64,000 nt of DNA from DATKLL01 sp035542475 (GCA_035542475.1 DATKLL010000148.1:1-64000), one strand, 5' to 3'. Numbered from the stretch's first letter, positions 44,920 to 53,130 are shown. Made by a program: numbers and translations. The notes: generated by a model from the letters alone, not told the origin.

Positions 44920-45147
44920 TCAACAAAACACTCCTTCATAAATCAACTCGGTAAGGTCACATCCCTTCCCGCTCACTGCGTGGGAGGGGAATTTCCGGCG
45001 TTTCGATTTAAACAGTGTATAGGCATGAAGCAAGAGAATCTGTTTCTGCGTATCCAGTTCGAGCATAGCATTTAGATTTTCCGGTTGATTGTCTATGTAT
45101 GCGATAACCTGATTTTTGAAAATAGAATGCAGAGCCAATCTTTTCAT
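44920..45147 (-). CDS. Small hypothetical protein
   Basis: A 75-residue frame starting MKRLALHSIFKNQVIAYIDN, with GAAGGAG just before the ATG at 45147 (an earlier GTG at 45159 is also in frame). Not recognised. The C-terminal part contains a Cys and a GKG stretch and may be cut short. Could be a relic at the border of the integrated element. Confidence 0.35.
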   Translation of the reverse strand: MKRLALHSIFKNQVIAYIDNQPENLNAMLELDTQKQILLLHAYTLFKSKRRKFPSHAVSGKGCDLTELIYEGVFC

Positions 45148-45344
45148 CAGCTCCTTCACATGTAATCCTCGACAATCTCAATCATTATAGCTACGTTACA
45201 TGTATTTTGTTTAGATATTGTGATGGTTGTATTAAGAGATTGTTACAATTAAGATAGGTGTCCTCCAAACTTCACCCTACAGCAATATTGAATTATTAAA
45301 CACCCTTTGTTAAATTCCCCCAAATTACCGAATTAGTGAGCTAG

Positions 45345-45514
45345 TACGACCGTCCCCGATTTTTTTCTATCGTACCATCCCAATATCATACCCTAGCTTT
45401 GTTTCCTTCTCACTGAGTTTTCTGGATTGCCTTCCTGAAGTGCACATACCGCTCCATCAACATGGTGGTGTTGCCGTCATTCCTTGGCCTGCCATTAAAG
45501 CCGATAACTTTCAT
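45345..45514 (-). pseudogene. Internally deleted NADPH-dependent FMN reductase-like gene (repeat copy 2)
   Basis: From 45514 the minus strand reads MKVIGFNGRPRNDGNTTML, the FMN-binding N-terminus of the family. It then jumps straight to ERYVHFRKAIQKTQ and a stop at 45410. The same tail without the frameshift is found at 35951-36056. Around 120 residues of the enzyme are missing. An AAGGAAAAAGGAT precedes the start. Confidence 0.65.
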
Positions 45515-45687
45515 ATCCTTTTTCCTTTCCGTCATGATAAAGTGACCTCCTTGCTTAAAACGGTCCCATATTTTGCCGGTCATTTTACACTTCATCATTG
45601 CCCCTATTTTCCCGATAAATAATATATGTAATATATTATATAAGGTACTGAAAAAATGCAGAGTGCCTCTTTTTAGACAAAATACTT

Positions 45688-45990
45688 CCCACGGCATCGC
45701 TTGCGATCGTTTACCAATGGGACTAATGGTGGAGAATCATTCAGTTTTAATGTTCAGCTTATGCCTACCGACAGCATATGGTTATCTATATATTACTCTT
45801 CTCGAACGCTTTTTTTGCAAAAAAATTAAATTTTTTTTGACTTGGCTTATACACCTTCTTGATGTTTTGAACAAAATTTTCAATCTCGAAACTGATTGAT
45901 TTCACGCTTGATTAAATTACAGCTCTCTCAAATTCACTTTTTCTACTTTTCCCCCTCAGTCATATCCATTTGGCAGGAATGTAGATGCAA
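45688..45990. repeat. Leader repeat of the par operon, copy 1
   Basis: About 300 bp starting CCCACGGCAT and including TTACCAATG, AATGGTGGAGAAT, T-rich tracts and CCCCCTCAG. It recurs at 49445-49730. Copy 1 is followed by a truncated parM relic, copy 2 by a parR-like gene, so it is probably the promoter and leader of the segregation operon. Confidence 0.75.
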
Positions 45991-46400
45991 ATTCTAAGGA
46001 GATTGTATGTGTACCAGGGTAAGTATTTGAATGGCCACGCCCGAACTTATCCGTTCGACATATCTATGTTACTTGATGCTATCGCTAAGGAATTCTGCTG
46101 CAAATATGGTTTTTTCATCGACTGGAAAAGAGCGCTGGATTTTGTCACGGAGCACCGCGCTGAGTGGTTCAGTAAAGTGTATGAAGTCGATAATATCGAC
46201 GACGTCATTAAGAAGTACGAAGACGAAGTCTCGGCCATCATAAACAACTACATGGAGAGCCGGGATCCCGATATCGGCATAGCAGGGGAGGCACATATAC
46301 GTTTGGCAATTTTCTGAAATTAAAAAAGAAACTTATTGTTGTAGATTCGCCCGAGTCGGCAAAACGCAGTCGACAATTAGCATTATGGCATCCTCCAAAA
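45985..46400 (+). pseudogene. Truncated and frameshifted parM-like relic
   Basis: The frame encodes YQGKYLNGHARTYPFDISML, then LLDAIAKEF, DFVTEHRAEWF and IINNYMESRDPDIGIAG, matching residues ~185-280 of the ParM-like protein at 46552-47502. The N-terminal half, with the first phosphate-binding loop, is missing. After 46317 the similarity continues in another frame as NFLKLKKKL, showing a frameshift. Confidence 0.85.
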
Positions 46401-46551
46401 GGAAGACATTTGACACTTTTGCCACCTTTGTCGTTTCTTCAGCCTCTTAAAGCGCCAAATCCTTCCAATACGTCAATTCTTCCGATTGGCTCCCTATGAA
46501 GCGCAATATAACAGAAAAAGAGGTTTATAACTTTTGAAGGAGATCTAATTT

Positions 46552-47502
46552 ATGATGTGCTTAAGCATCGATATCGGGTCTGGGTTCACAAAAATTTTCG
46601 ACGGTACCAATATCGTGTCGTTTCCTACAATCGTCTCAAACGCTATTGACTCTGCCGGATTCAGCGAAAAGAGTTGTATCGTTATTGATGATGAAAAATT
46701 TTATGTAGGCGATGATGTGAGGGGTCAAGAAAAATGGTATGACGCCAGGACGTCAGATTTTGTCGGTTCATCCCAATGGAGCGCTCTTCTGGCCCAGGCC
46801 ATAAAAGCATGCTCGATTCCCAATATGTATAAAAACGCCCTCATACTGGGCATCCCTGCCGAACAATATGACAAAGGAAAAGCGGCAGAACTTGTTAATG
46901 TGTTGAAGCGCCGTTATGTTTATGCCGGCAACGACCGGATCGACCTGGACTCTGCTTATATTTCCATCGTCCCTCAGGCGTTCGGAATATTTTTGAAATA
47001 CCTGAACGACAGCGGCATAGGAAGTGATTATAGAACCATGGTGATTTCCGTCCTTGACATAGGCTTTCATACGATTGACATCATTACAGTAGATAAAGGA
47101 AAATATGTCGACGACTATGCCAACAGCTTCCCCATGGGTGTATCCGTTTTGTTAGACGAGATCAGAAGAGAGGTTAACAAGAAATACCGCTATTTTATCA
47201 GCCGCGAGGACGCTATACAATTCATACAGAATTCGCGCCTTGATTGGTTGGGCGAAACGTTTGAGCTTAAAAACGTAAAAAACATCGTAAGAAAATATGC
47301 CGCGAACGTCGAGACGATCGTCAACAATTATATGGAAGGTCATAGGTTTGACATTGGCATAGCGGGAGGTGGATGGGTTCATCTTCTCCAAAACATAGTG
47401 AAGTTAAAAAAGAAACTTTCTGCCGTTAGCGCCCTGGCAGCGGCAAATGCCATCGGTTACTGGTATTATGGAATGGAGAAATACGGAAAGGTGCAACGAT
47501 AG
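46552..47502 (+). CDS. ParM/StbA-like actin-type segregation ATPase
   Basis: A 316-residue actin-like protein: phosphate loop 1 SIDIGSGFTKIFDG, phosphate loop 2 VLDIGFHTIDII, adenosine motif GIAGGGW. Proteins of this type polymerise into filaments that push plasmid copies apart. AAGGAGATCTAATTT precedes the ATG. A ParR-like adaptor gene starts 3 bp later. It is divergent from R1 ParM; the Alp7A or archaeal-like actin groups are alternatives. Confidence 0.9.
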   Translation: MMCLSIDIGSGFTKIFDGTNIVSFPTIVSNAIDSAGFSEKSCIVIDDEKFYVGDDVRGQEKWYDARTSDFVGSSQWSALLAQAIKACSIPNMYKNALILGIPAEQYDKGKAAELVNVLKRRYVYAGNDRIDLDSAYISIVPQAFGIFLKYLNDSGIGSDYRTMVISVLDIGFHTIDIITVDKGKYVDDYANSFPMGVSVLLDEIRREVNKKYRYFISREDAIQFIQNSRLDWLGETFELKNVKNIVRKYAANVETIVNNYMEGHRFDIGIAGGGWVHLLQNIVKLKKKLSAVSALAAANAIGYWYYGMEKYGKVQR

Positions 47503-47504
47503 TT

Positions 47505-47714
47505 ATGGACCGGAGCGATAGACTGCAGATACGTCTCACCTTAACCAGACAGAAACACGCCGAGGCCATGGAAATACTGAGAGATGTATCCAAGTACTGG
47601 AGAAGTGATTTCATTGCTAGAGCAATTGTTTTGCTGGACAAACAGGAAGGAAAACCCACGCTGCCAGGGAAAGCAGATGTAATTGACACAGGTGTTGCCG
47701 ATATATTTGGTTGA
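47505..47714 (+). CDS. ParR-like DNA-binding adaptor
   Basis: The 69-residue protein has a ribbon-helix-helix-like N-terminus: RLQIRLTLTRQKHAEAMEIL, followed by SKYWRSDFIARAIVLL. Its place right after the ParM-like gene and its similarity to the gene at 49727-49975 support a centromere-binding adaptor. The tail is short and may hold the ParM contact. Confidence 0.75.
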   Translation: MDRSDRLQIRLTLTRQKHAEAMEILRDVSKYWRSDFIARAIVLLDKQEGKPTLPGKADVIDTGVADIFG

Positions 47715-48239
47715 GGAGCCAAGAACATAGTAAGAACATGGGCAAGAATACGGGCGATGGCAGTGGGCCATGGAAGACGGCTTTTTTCACAAAAGGGAGA
47801 GATATTGAGGACGGCATATGAATTGGAGGGGGATTTCCTGTCAGATGTATTTTAAAATTGCTTCTCACAATTCCTAGTAATATGCGAGGACAAGACAGCT
47901 CGGTTACCTGTATAATTGCCCGGCAATCCTTTCAGTCAAAATTACTATTCCTTTGCTTCCTGGGCTACCAGGTAAAAGAAACCCTTTCTTCGCATCTTTC
48001 TTTTGGTCATCTTGTAGCTCCATTATGATAAATCCTGGTTAATCATTTTTTAGCTCACATCTATACGGTCTCTATATTTGTCTGCTGATGTGTTGTTAAG
48101 GGAAAGGGGAGAATTGTTAAATCAAAAAAGATTATCAATATCTTTCAAACGAACATAAATAAAAATAAAAGAACACATAATTTCACTTCTTTAATAAATA
48201 CCAAATAAATATTCAATGGTTATAGACTTACTGATCTGA
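47715..48239. other. Gap between parR-like gene and iteron array
   Basis: No convincing gene. A 27-codon ATG frame (47738-47821, MGKNTGDGSG...) follows the ParR-like gene but lacks a good ribosome site. The right half is very AT-rich (many AAATA and ATAAATA tracts near 48150-48215), as is usual next to a replication or partition site. Confidence 0.4.
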
Positions 48240-48497
48240 TAGTTATCAGTCATCACTAACTCAGCTGATTAAAAATTATCCAGTTTGGTCTACTGGGCTG
48301 ACTAAAAATCCAGTCATAGGCCCACTTGGCCTATTAGCAATCAGTCATAGGCCCACTTAGCATATCAGTAATCAGTCATATGTTAACTTGGCATATCAGA
48401 TATTGAGTCATATGCTAACTTAGCTAATAGGTAATCAGTCATTTCCTAACTTGGGTAATTGGTAATCAGTCATTGCCTCACTGAGCTTATAAAGGAG
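48240..48497. repeat. Iteron array with 31-32 bp period, centromere- or origin-like
   Basis: The heptamer CAGTCAT (once GAGTCAT) starts at 48247, 48311, 48342, 48373, 48405, 48436 and 48467, with a degenerate unit near 48281. Each unit continues as a variable hexamer, then ACTTGGC or ACTTAGC and an AT-rich stretch ending TCAG. The 31-32 bp spacing is close to three helical turns, so proteins bound to each unit would line up on one face. Such arrays are bound by ParR- or ParB-type proteins or replication initiators. It ends 15 bp before a ParB-like pseudogene. Confidence 0.8.
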
Positions 48498-48511
48498 AAA
48501 GGAGATCTGCT

Positions 48512-48875
48512 ATGTATTATAAAGAAATTCCCATCGACCTGATAAAGTTATTACCCCACTCTAAATTACCACTCTTACCTTCTATGTCACCAGATGAATT
48601 AGATGCGTTAAAAGAAAACATTCAAGAATTTGGAATTCTCCAGCCACTTGTAGTTACTGTAAATGGAGATGACAAGTATCTGCTACAGGTCGGCCGTAAC
48701 AGTCTGCGAATTGGTAGAAATTAGGTTTAAGCATTATTCTGTCCTTTGTCGCATTAAGGAATGATGATATTACTGATATACTAATGGGATTTCACACAGA
48801 CGGATTTCGACGACACTCAACACCTTGTCAAAAAAACGAGTTGTTGATCTGGCAAACCGGCCTCAAAAAAAATAA
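48512..48875 (+). pseudogene. Frameshifted ParB/Srx-like gene
   Basis: AAGGAGAAAGGAGATCTGCT precedes ATG. The first 65 codons are a ParB N-terminal domain: IPIDLIKLLPHSKLPLLPSM, then ELDALKENIQEFGILQPLVV and YLLQVGRNSLR. A stop follows at 48724. The expected continuation appears in other frames: LVEIRFKHYSVLCRIKE, and later TLSKKRVVDLANRPQKK ending at 48875. At least two frameshifts are needed, so the gene looks inactive, unless the 70-residue N-terminal piece is used. Confidence 0.7.
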
Positions 48876-48877
48876 AA

Positions 48878-49072
48878 ATGAACATCCAGAAGACCAAACA
48901 CCTCAATTATTCTTCATCAGAAGATGAATCAGCATTGTCGAAAAAATTATTAATCAAAAACAAAAAACAATTTAAAAACGCCGTTTACAAGCCTTCTGTA
49001 AAAGAAAAGATTATCCGCTTCCAACAGGAAAAACTTCAGGAAAAAAGCAGCACCTTGAAAAAAAGAGGATAA
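48878..49072 (+). CDS. Small Lys-rich hypothetical protein
   Basis: A 64-residue basic frame (MNIQKTKHLNYSSSEDESAL ... VKEKIIRFQQEKLQEK). Not recognised. It follows the ParB-like pseudogene by 2 bp and could be the tail of that gene or a separate small DNA-associated protein. The upstream ribosome site is poor. Confidence 0.35.
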   Translation: MNIQKTKHLNYSSSEDESALSKKLLIKNKKQFKNAVYKPSVKEKIIRFQQEKLQEKSSTLKKRG

Positions 49073-49080
49073 ATGGAAGA

Positions 49081-49227
49081 GTGAAAATGGTTGTTAAAGA
49101 CATTTCTTCAAATTTTTGCGCTCGTCTAATTATCGCGACATATATAAATAGTGAAAAATGCATTAACATAAAAGAGCAAATTATCATGCTTCTTGAAAAC
49201 AAGTCAGAAGAATTATTATCAATATAA
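49081..49227 (+). CDS. Small hypothetical protein
   Basis: A 48-codon frame from GTG: VKMVVKDISSNFCARLIIAT and then YINSEKCINIKEQIIMLLEN, ending ELLSI. It starts 8 bp after the previous stop, with GGAAGA as a weak ribosome site. No family recognised; operon spacing is the only support. Confidence 0.3.
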   Translation: MKMVVKDISSNFCARLIIATYINSEKCINIKEQIIMLLENKSEELLSI

Positions 49228-49234
49228 GATTCAT

Positions 49235-49350
49235 GTCCAGGCCACATGACCCGGTTGGAAAAAAATAAATTCATGACAGGGAACACCTGTCCCCGTTAGA
49301 AAAAAAATAATTTCATGACGGGGACACCTAGCACCGTAAAAAAAAACAAT
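49235..49350. repeat. Three imperfect tandem repeats of about 48 bp
   Basis: Units share a TTCATGAC, GGGGACACCT-like block and a run of A with AATAA (for example CATGACGGGGACACCTAG...GTAAAAAAAAACAATAAA). Each contains a GGGGACAC...GTCCCCGT-type partial palindrome. No coding potential. It follows the small ORFs and precedes the second par leader repeat. Confidence 0.6.
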
Positions 49351-49444
49351 AAATTTTTAAGGCAGTCATGACAAGTATAAAGATATAGAATATATCTTAT
49401 TAGTCCCTGACTTTTTGATGACAACGAGTTTCAGATAAATAATT

Positions 49445-49730
49445 TCCCACGGCATGGCTTGTCATCGCTTACCAATGAGAACAATGGTGGAGAATTATTG
49501 AACTAGTTCGAGTTCGTCCTACGAAAAATGATATGGTTACATATATGTTACTCCCCTATTGTGATTTTTTAAAAAAAATGAAAATATTCTTCTACATTGC
49601 GTATCCTCTTGACCACACAAATCTTTCCTAATTTTTATCCTCAAACTTCACTTTTTTTGCTTTTTCCCCCCTCAGCACATCAATTTGCAGAGTAATATGT
49701 ATATAGAGAAATTGAAGGAGGCTGTTATGA
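49445..49730. repeat. Leader repeat of the par operon, copy 2
   Basis: Matches 45688-45990 from CCCACGGCAT through AATGGTGGAGAAT to CCCCCCTCAG and the AAGGAG ribosome site. Here it leads directly into a parR-like gene with no parM between. Confidence 0.75.
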
Positions 49731-49975
49731 ACCAAGCAGTATATGACAAAAAACACAAGAGGATAAGTGTCGTTTTCGACACAAAGCTGCATGCCAGGGC
49801 AATCGAGATATTGAAAAATGTGGCCCCATATTGGCGCAATGATTTTATCAGCGATGCGATAGTGGCTTATAACAATAAACGTGATGATTTGGGGGCAATG
49901 ATTGAAGAAGGCGCAAAGGCAAGCGAGGCATCACGTGATGCCAAATTTATTGATCAAGCTTTTTTTAACTTATAA
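49727..49975 (+). CDS. ParR-like DNA-binding adaptor, paralogue
   Basis: The 82-residue protein carries KRISVVFDTKLHARAIEILK and VAPYWRNDFISDAIVAYNN, closely matching the ParR-like protein at 47505-47714 (EILRDVSKYWRSDFIARAIV). A longer acidic tail follows. The ATG at 49727 has AAGGAGG six bases upstream. It stands directly behind the par leader, so the parM gene seems to have been lost from this copy. Confidence 0.75.
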   Translation: MNQAVYDKKHKRISVVFDTKLHARAIEILKNVAPYWRNDFISDAIVAYNNKRDDLGAMIEEGAKASEASRDAKFIDQAFFNL

Positions 49976-49987
49976 AGGAGACAGACC

Positions 49988-50074
49988 ATGGAAAACGAAA
50001 ACGTAATGAATGAAGAAACCTGTACTGATTTTCGTCAAAATACGTTCCACAGGTACAGTCCATACGTCAAATAA
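49988..50074 (+). CDS. Very small ORF after the parR-like gene
   Basis: A 28-codon frame, MENENVMNEETCTDFRQN..., with AAAGGAG seven bases before the ATG and only 12 bp after the previous stop. The ribosome site is convincing, but the peptide is not recognised. Confidence 0.35.
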   Translation: MENENVMNEETCTDFRQNTFHRYSPYVK

Positions 50075-50119
50075 AATTACTTAGCGGCGCGCTGTTATTA
50101 TAATTTGAGGCGAGGATCG

Positions 50120-50491
50120 ATGGAAAGAACGGGGTCGGAGAAATTGAGCGTTGACACTAATTCCGAAAATGGCATAATGCTTACCGAGGAGGTCGCCCGG
50201 TACCTGCGAAAAAGTTCAAGTTGGGTTTATAAAAACTGGCGTATCCTGGGCGGCGTGAAGCTCGGAGGTTCTCTGCTCTTTCCTAGAAAGGAGGACCTGA
50301 ATGAGCGTTTATTCGGTAAGAGGGAAAGGGTGGCGATACGACTTCACCCTGAGAGGGATCAGGTACACGGACGCCTGGTTCAGAACAAAGTCAGATGCAA
50401 AGCAGGCAGCAGCGAAGAGAAAGGAGGATATACTAAGCCCGAAAGCGACAATAGAAACCCCGACAGACATGGGCTTCTTGGAACTGGTTAA
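50120..50491 (+). CDS. Excisionase-like HTH protein overlapping the integrase
   Basis: The region MLTEEVARYLRKSSSWVYKN followed by GGVKLGGSLLFPRKEDLNERL is an HTH_17/MerR-like excisionase domain. The ATG at 50120 follows GCGAGGATCG. The reading frame then overlaps the integrase gene by about 190 bp, where its sequence becomes Arg/Gly-rich and shows no family pattern. The native protein may be shorter, or a frameshift may have extended it. Confidence 0.65.
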   Translation: MERTGSEKLSVDTNSENGIMLTEEVARYLRKSSSWVYKNWRILGGVKLGGSLLFPRKEDLNERLFGKRERVAIRLHPERDQVHGRLVQNKVRCKAGSSEEKGGYTKPESDNRNPDRHGLLGTG

Positions 50492-51401
50492 CAGAAGGCT
50501 CGATCATGTGAAGGCCTATAATTCCGAGAGCCATTACATGGAGCATATCGGTCTCGCCCGGAGATGGATCAGGAGATGGTCAAAGCTGAAATGCAGTGAT
50601 TTGAAAGTCGACGAGATTGAGAGATTCGTTGTCGAACGACGGAAGGTTTCGGCATACACTGCGAACAAAGAGATTCGTTATCTCAGGGCCCTCTTTAATT
50701 TTGGAATAAAGAGAGAGTGGACAGCGAAGAACCCCACTGCGAATATCCCGTTTCTTCCGGTGGAAAAGAAAATAAAATACATTCCTTCAAAGGAAGATGT
50801 GATGAGGGTGATACTGGCTGCCGATCCCGCTATTCAGAATTACCTGTGGACGGTCAGGGAGACGATGGGCCGGATAAGTGAGATCAACCGGCTGACGTGG
50901 CAGGACGTGGACTTCGATGGGCGATATGTCGTGCTCTATACCCGGAAGAAGAGAGGAGGGCACTTAACGCCTAGGAAGGTACCGATGACGGGAAGGCTGT
51001 ACGACGTGCTGTCTCATATGTACAAGCAGAGGGATGTAACAAAGCCGTGGGTCTTCTGGCGTCGGCAATGGAACAGAAAAAAACGGGAGTGGACGGAAGG
51101 CCCGTACAAAATGAGAACCAAGATAATGGAAACGCTTTGCAGGAAGGCCGGTGTAAGGTATTTCCGTTACCATGCGATTCGTCATTTCGGTGCTTCGACG
51201 CTTGACAGTGCGAATGTGAATGTCGGGTCGATCCAGCGTATCCTGGGTCACGAGAACAGAACAACGACGGAAATATATCTCCATTCAGTCGGTGAATCTG
51301 AGCGTAAAGCGATGGAGATTTTTGAACGAGTCACAAACTTTTCACACACAGATTCACACACAGAACTGAGAAGGGAAAAGAGCGATTTTGTAAGTTACTG
51401 A
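50301..51401 (+). CDS. Tyrosine-family site-specific integrase
   Basis: The 366-residue recombinase has an AP2-like arm-binding N-terminus (VYSVRGKGWRYDFTLRGIRY), a SAM-like core-binding domain and a catalytic domain with Arg in MGRISEINRL, HAIRHFG (His-x-x-Arg), LGHENRTTTEIYLH with the second His and nucleophilic Tyr. AGGAGG precedes the ATG. It ends 6 bp before tRNA-Arg, the usual layout for integration into a tRNA 3' end. Confidence 0.95.
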   Translation: MSVYSVRGKGWRYDFTLRGIRYTDAWFRTKSDAKQAAAKRKEDILSPKATIETPTDMGFLELVNRRLDHVKAYNSESHYMEHIGLARRWIRRWSKLKCSDLKVDEIERFVVERRKVSAYTANKEIRYLRALFNFGIKREWTAKNPTANIPFLPVEKKIKYIPSKEDVMRVILAADPAIQNYLWTVRETMGRISEINRLTWQDVDFDGRYVVLYTRKKRGGHLTPRKVPMTGRLYDVLSHMYKQRDVTKPWVFWRRQWNRKKREWTEGPYKMRTKIMETLCRKAGVRYFRYHAIRHFGASTLDSANVNVGSIQRILGHENRTTTEIYLHSVGESERKAMEIFERVTNFSHTDSHTELRREKSDFVSY

Positions 51402-51407
51402 CATTAT

Positions 51408-51484
51408 TGGTGCCCCCGGCGCGACTCGAACGCGCGGCACACGGATTAGGAATCCGTTGCTCTATCCGCCTGAGCTACGGGGGC
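51408..51484 (-). tRNA. tRNA-Arg (anticodon CCT)
   Basis: On the minus strand a full cloverleaf: acceptor GCCCCCG/CGGGGGC, D arm GCTC...GAGC, anticodon stem ACGGA/TCCGT with loop TTCCTAA, T arm GCGCG-TTCGAGT-CGCGC, discriminator A and an encoded CCA. The 3' end abuts the integrase gene and is the likely attachment site. Confidence 0.97.
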
Positions 51485-51578
51485 ACTCATTGTGTAGCAG
51501 GATGAAGGGCTTTAACATGGTTTTGCTTGAGGTGTCAATGTCTGTATTATTTCCAAATCAGAATAGATTGCCACTTCA

Positions 51579-52481
51579 TTATGCTTGCAATGACTGCAAA
51601 TGTGTTTCAATGATGCACTCCTCACAGAACTTCGACAACTGGAGATACTCGGCAGAAACATCTTTGATGGCCTCTTCCGGGATGAGGCCTACCAGCTCCG
51701 ATTCCAGAATGGAAATACCAGACTCTGATGCTTTCTCCTTTACCGCGTCAAAGACTGTCCGGATCGATGTCGCTTTGTAATTTGTCAGGTTCATTGATAC
51801 CTGAACGATGTTCCTGCTTCGTAAAGGAACCCCTATGGCCTTCACGTGCTGCAGCCCGCCGCTGGACTGCCTTATGGAATAGGCGATATCTTTTGCCGCT
51901 TGAAGATTGTCTGTTGCAAGGTTGATATTGAAGGCAATGAGAGGCTCACGCGCTCCGACGGCTACAGCACCGCTTCGCGGATTAAAGAGTGCCGGTCCTG
52001 CATCCGGCAGCCAAGAAGGATTGTCAAACCGCGTTTTCAGGGCTTCGTACTCTCCTTTACGGACGTCGGGTAATTCCCTTCTTGCGGGATCGAGTGCCGC
52101 TTCACCATAGAAATAAACAGGGATTTTCTTCCTTTTTCCAAAGCCACGTCCAAACCGGTGCGCCGCATCCACAGCATTTTTCATCGTTGCACCTTTCAGA
52201 GGTACAAAAGGTACGACATCCACCGCCCCAATGCGGGGGTGGACACCCTTGTGCTCGCGCATGTCAATCAGATCAACGGCCTTTTCACAGACGGCCGCTG
52301 CTCCCTTCTCCACAGCTTCCGGTGTCCCGATGAAAGTCATAACCATCCGGTTATGGTCCGCATCGATACATGTATCGAGCAGCCTCACATCCTCAACCGC
52401 GGAAAGCGCCGACACGATGCGGTCTATCTTTTTCCTGTCCCTGCCTTCGCTAAAATTGGGGACGCATTCAATGATCTTCAT
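51579..52481 (-). CDS. ftcD: Glutamate formiminotransferase
   Basis: The 300-residue transferase moves the formimino group between formiminoglutamate and tetrahydrofolate. Typical motifs: ECVPNFSEGRD at the start, DHNRMVMTFIG, KGVHPRIGAVDVVPFVP and AFNINL. No cyclodeaminase domain is fused. It follows the PPP-phosphatase gene by 4 bp and may share the ftsY transcript. Confidence 0.94.
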   Translation of the reverse strand: MKIIECVPNFSEGRDRKKIDRIVSALSAVEDVRLLDTCIDADHNRMVMTFIGTPEAVEKGAAAVCEKAVDLIDMREHKGVHPRIGAVDVVPFVPLKGATMKNAVDAAHRFGRGFGKRKKIPVYFYGEAALDPARRELPDVRKGEYEALKTRFDNPSWLPDAGPALFNPRSGAVAVGAREPLIAFNINLATDNLQAAKDIAYSIRQSSGGLQHVKAIGVPLRSRNIVQVSMNLTNYKATSIRTVFDAVKEKASESGISILESELVGLIPEEAIKDVSAEYLQLSKFCEECIIETHLQSLQA

Positions 52482-52485
52482 GCCA

Positions 52486-53130
52486 TCAGACTTGATATAT
52501 CTTCATTTCCGTCAGTTCAATGCACGTCAATTTACCGCCGTATACAGCACCTGTATCAAGGCCGATCTTGTTATTATCGGTCAGGGGTTCTGTAAAAGAG
52601 AGAGGGGTGTGTCCGAATATAACGACCTTGCCAAAATCGTAGGTAGAATTGATGAACTCGTAGCGAATCCAGATAAGGTCTTCTATGTTCTGTTTATTGA
52701 TGGGGACGCCGGGTCTTAGTCCTGCATGCACAAATATATAGTCATCCGTTTCATAATATGGCCGGAGGGTGGTTAAGAACTCCATGTGCTCGTCCGGCAC
52801 ATATAAACTATTACTGCTATCCCGTGTAAAGCCATAAGATATTAATGTGCTTATGCCGCCGTTATGCAGGAAAAGCTCTTCATCCTTTTTTTCGATGTAG
52901 TAATTTAAAAACATTCGCTCATGATTTCCCAGCAGACAGACAACATTTTTTATTTTTTTTCTGATATCAAGGATTTTATCAATGACTCCTCTCGAATCAG
53001 GGCCTCTGTCTATATAGTCCCCAATAAACACGAGCGTGTCCTTTTCGGTATCAATATTGAGCCTGGCCATTAATCTATCGAGCTTTAATATGTATCCGTG
53101 TATGTCCCCTACGGCAAATATCTTTCCCAT
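52486..53130 (-). CDS. PPP-family serine/threonine phosphatase (ApaH/PrpA-like)
   Basis: The metal-site motifs are GDIHG, GDYIDRGPDS, GNHERM and later VHAG and FGHTP, so this is a PPP-family metallophosphatase of 214 residues. Bacterial members act on phosphoproteins or dinucleoside tetraphosphates; the substrate cannot be told from sequence. It lies 13 bp after ftsY. Confidence 0.92.
   Translation of the reverse strand: MGKIFAVGDIHGYILKLDRLMARLNIDTEKDTLVFIGDYIDRGPDSRGVIDKILDIRKKIKNVVCLLGNHERMFLNYYIEKKDEELFLHNGGISTLISYGFTRDSSNSLYVPDEHMEFLTTLRPYYETDDYIFVHAGLRPGVPINKQNIEDLIWIRYEFINSTYDFGKVVIFGHTPLSFTEPLTDNNKIGLDTGAVYGGKLTCIELTEMKIYQV

Noticed and set aside
48240..48497. The 31-bp repeats as a CRISPR array
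   Set aside because: The whole 31-32 bp unit is repeated without unique spacers, and no cas genes are present.
44500..51484. Second attachment site (copy of the tRNA-Arg 3' end)
   Set aside because: I looked for the GGTGCCCCCGGCGCGACTCG region and the TTCGA core to the left of the integrase and found no convincing copy in the window.
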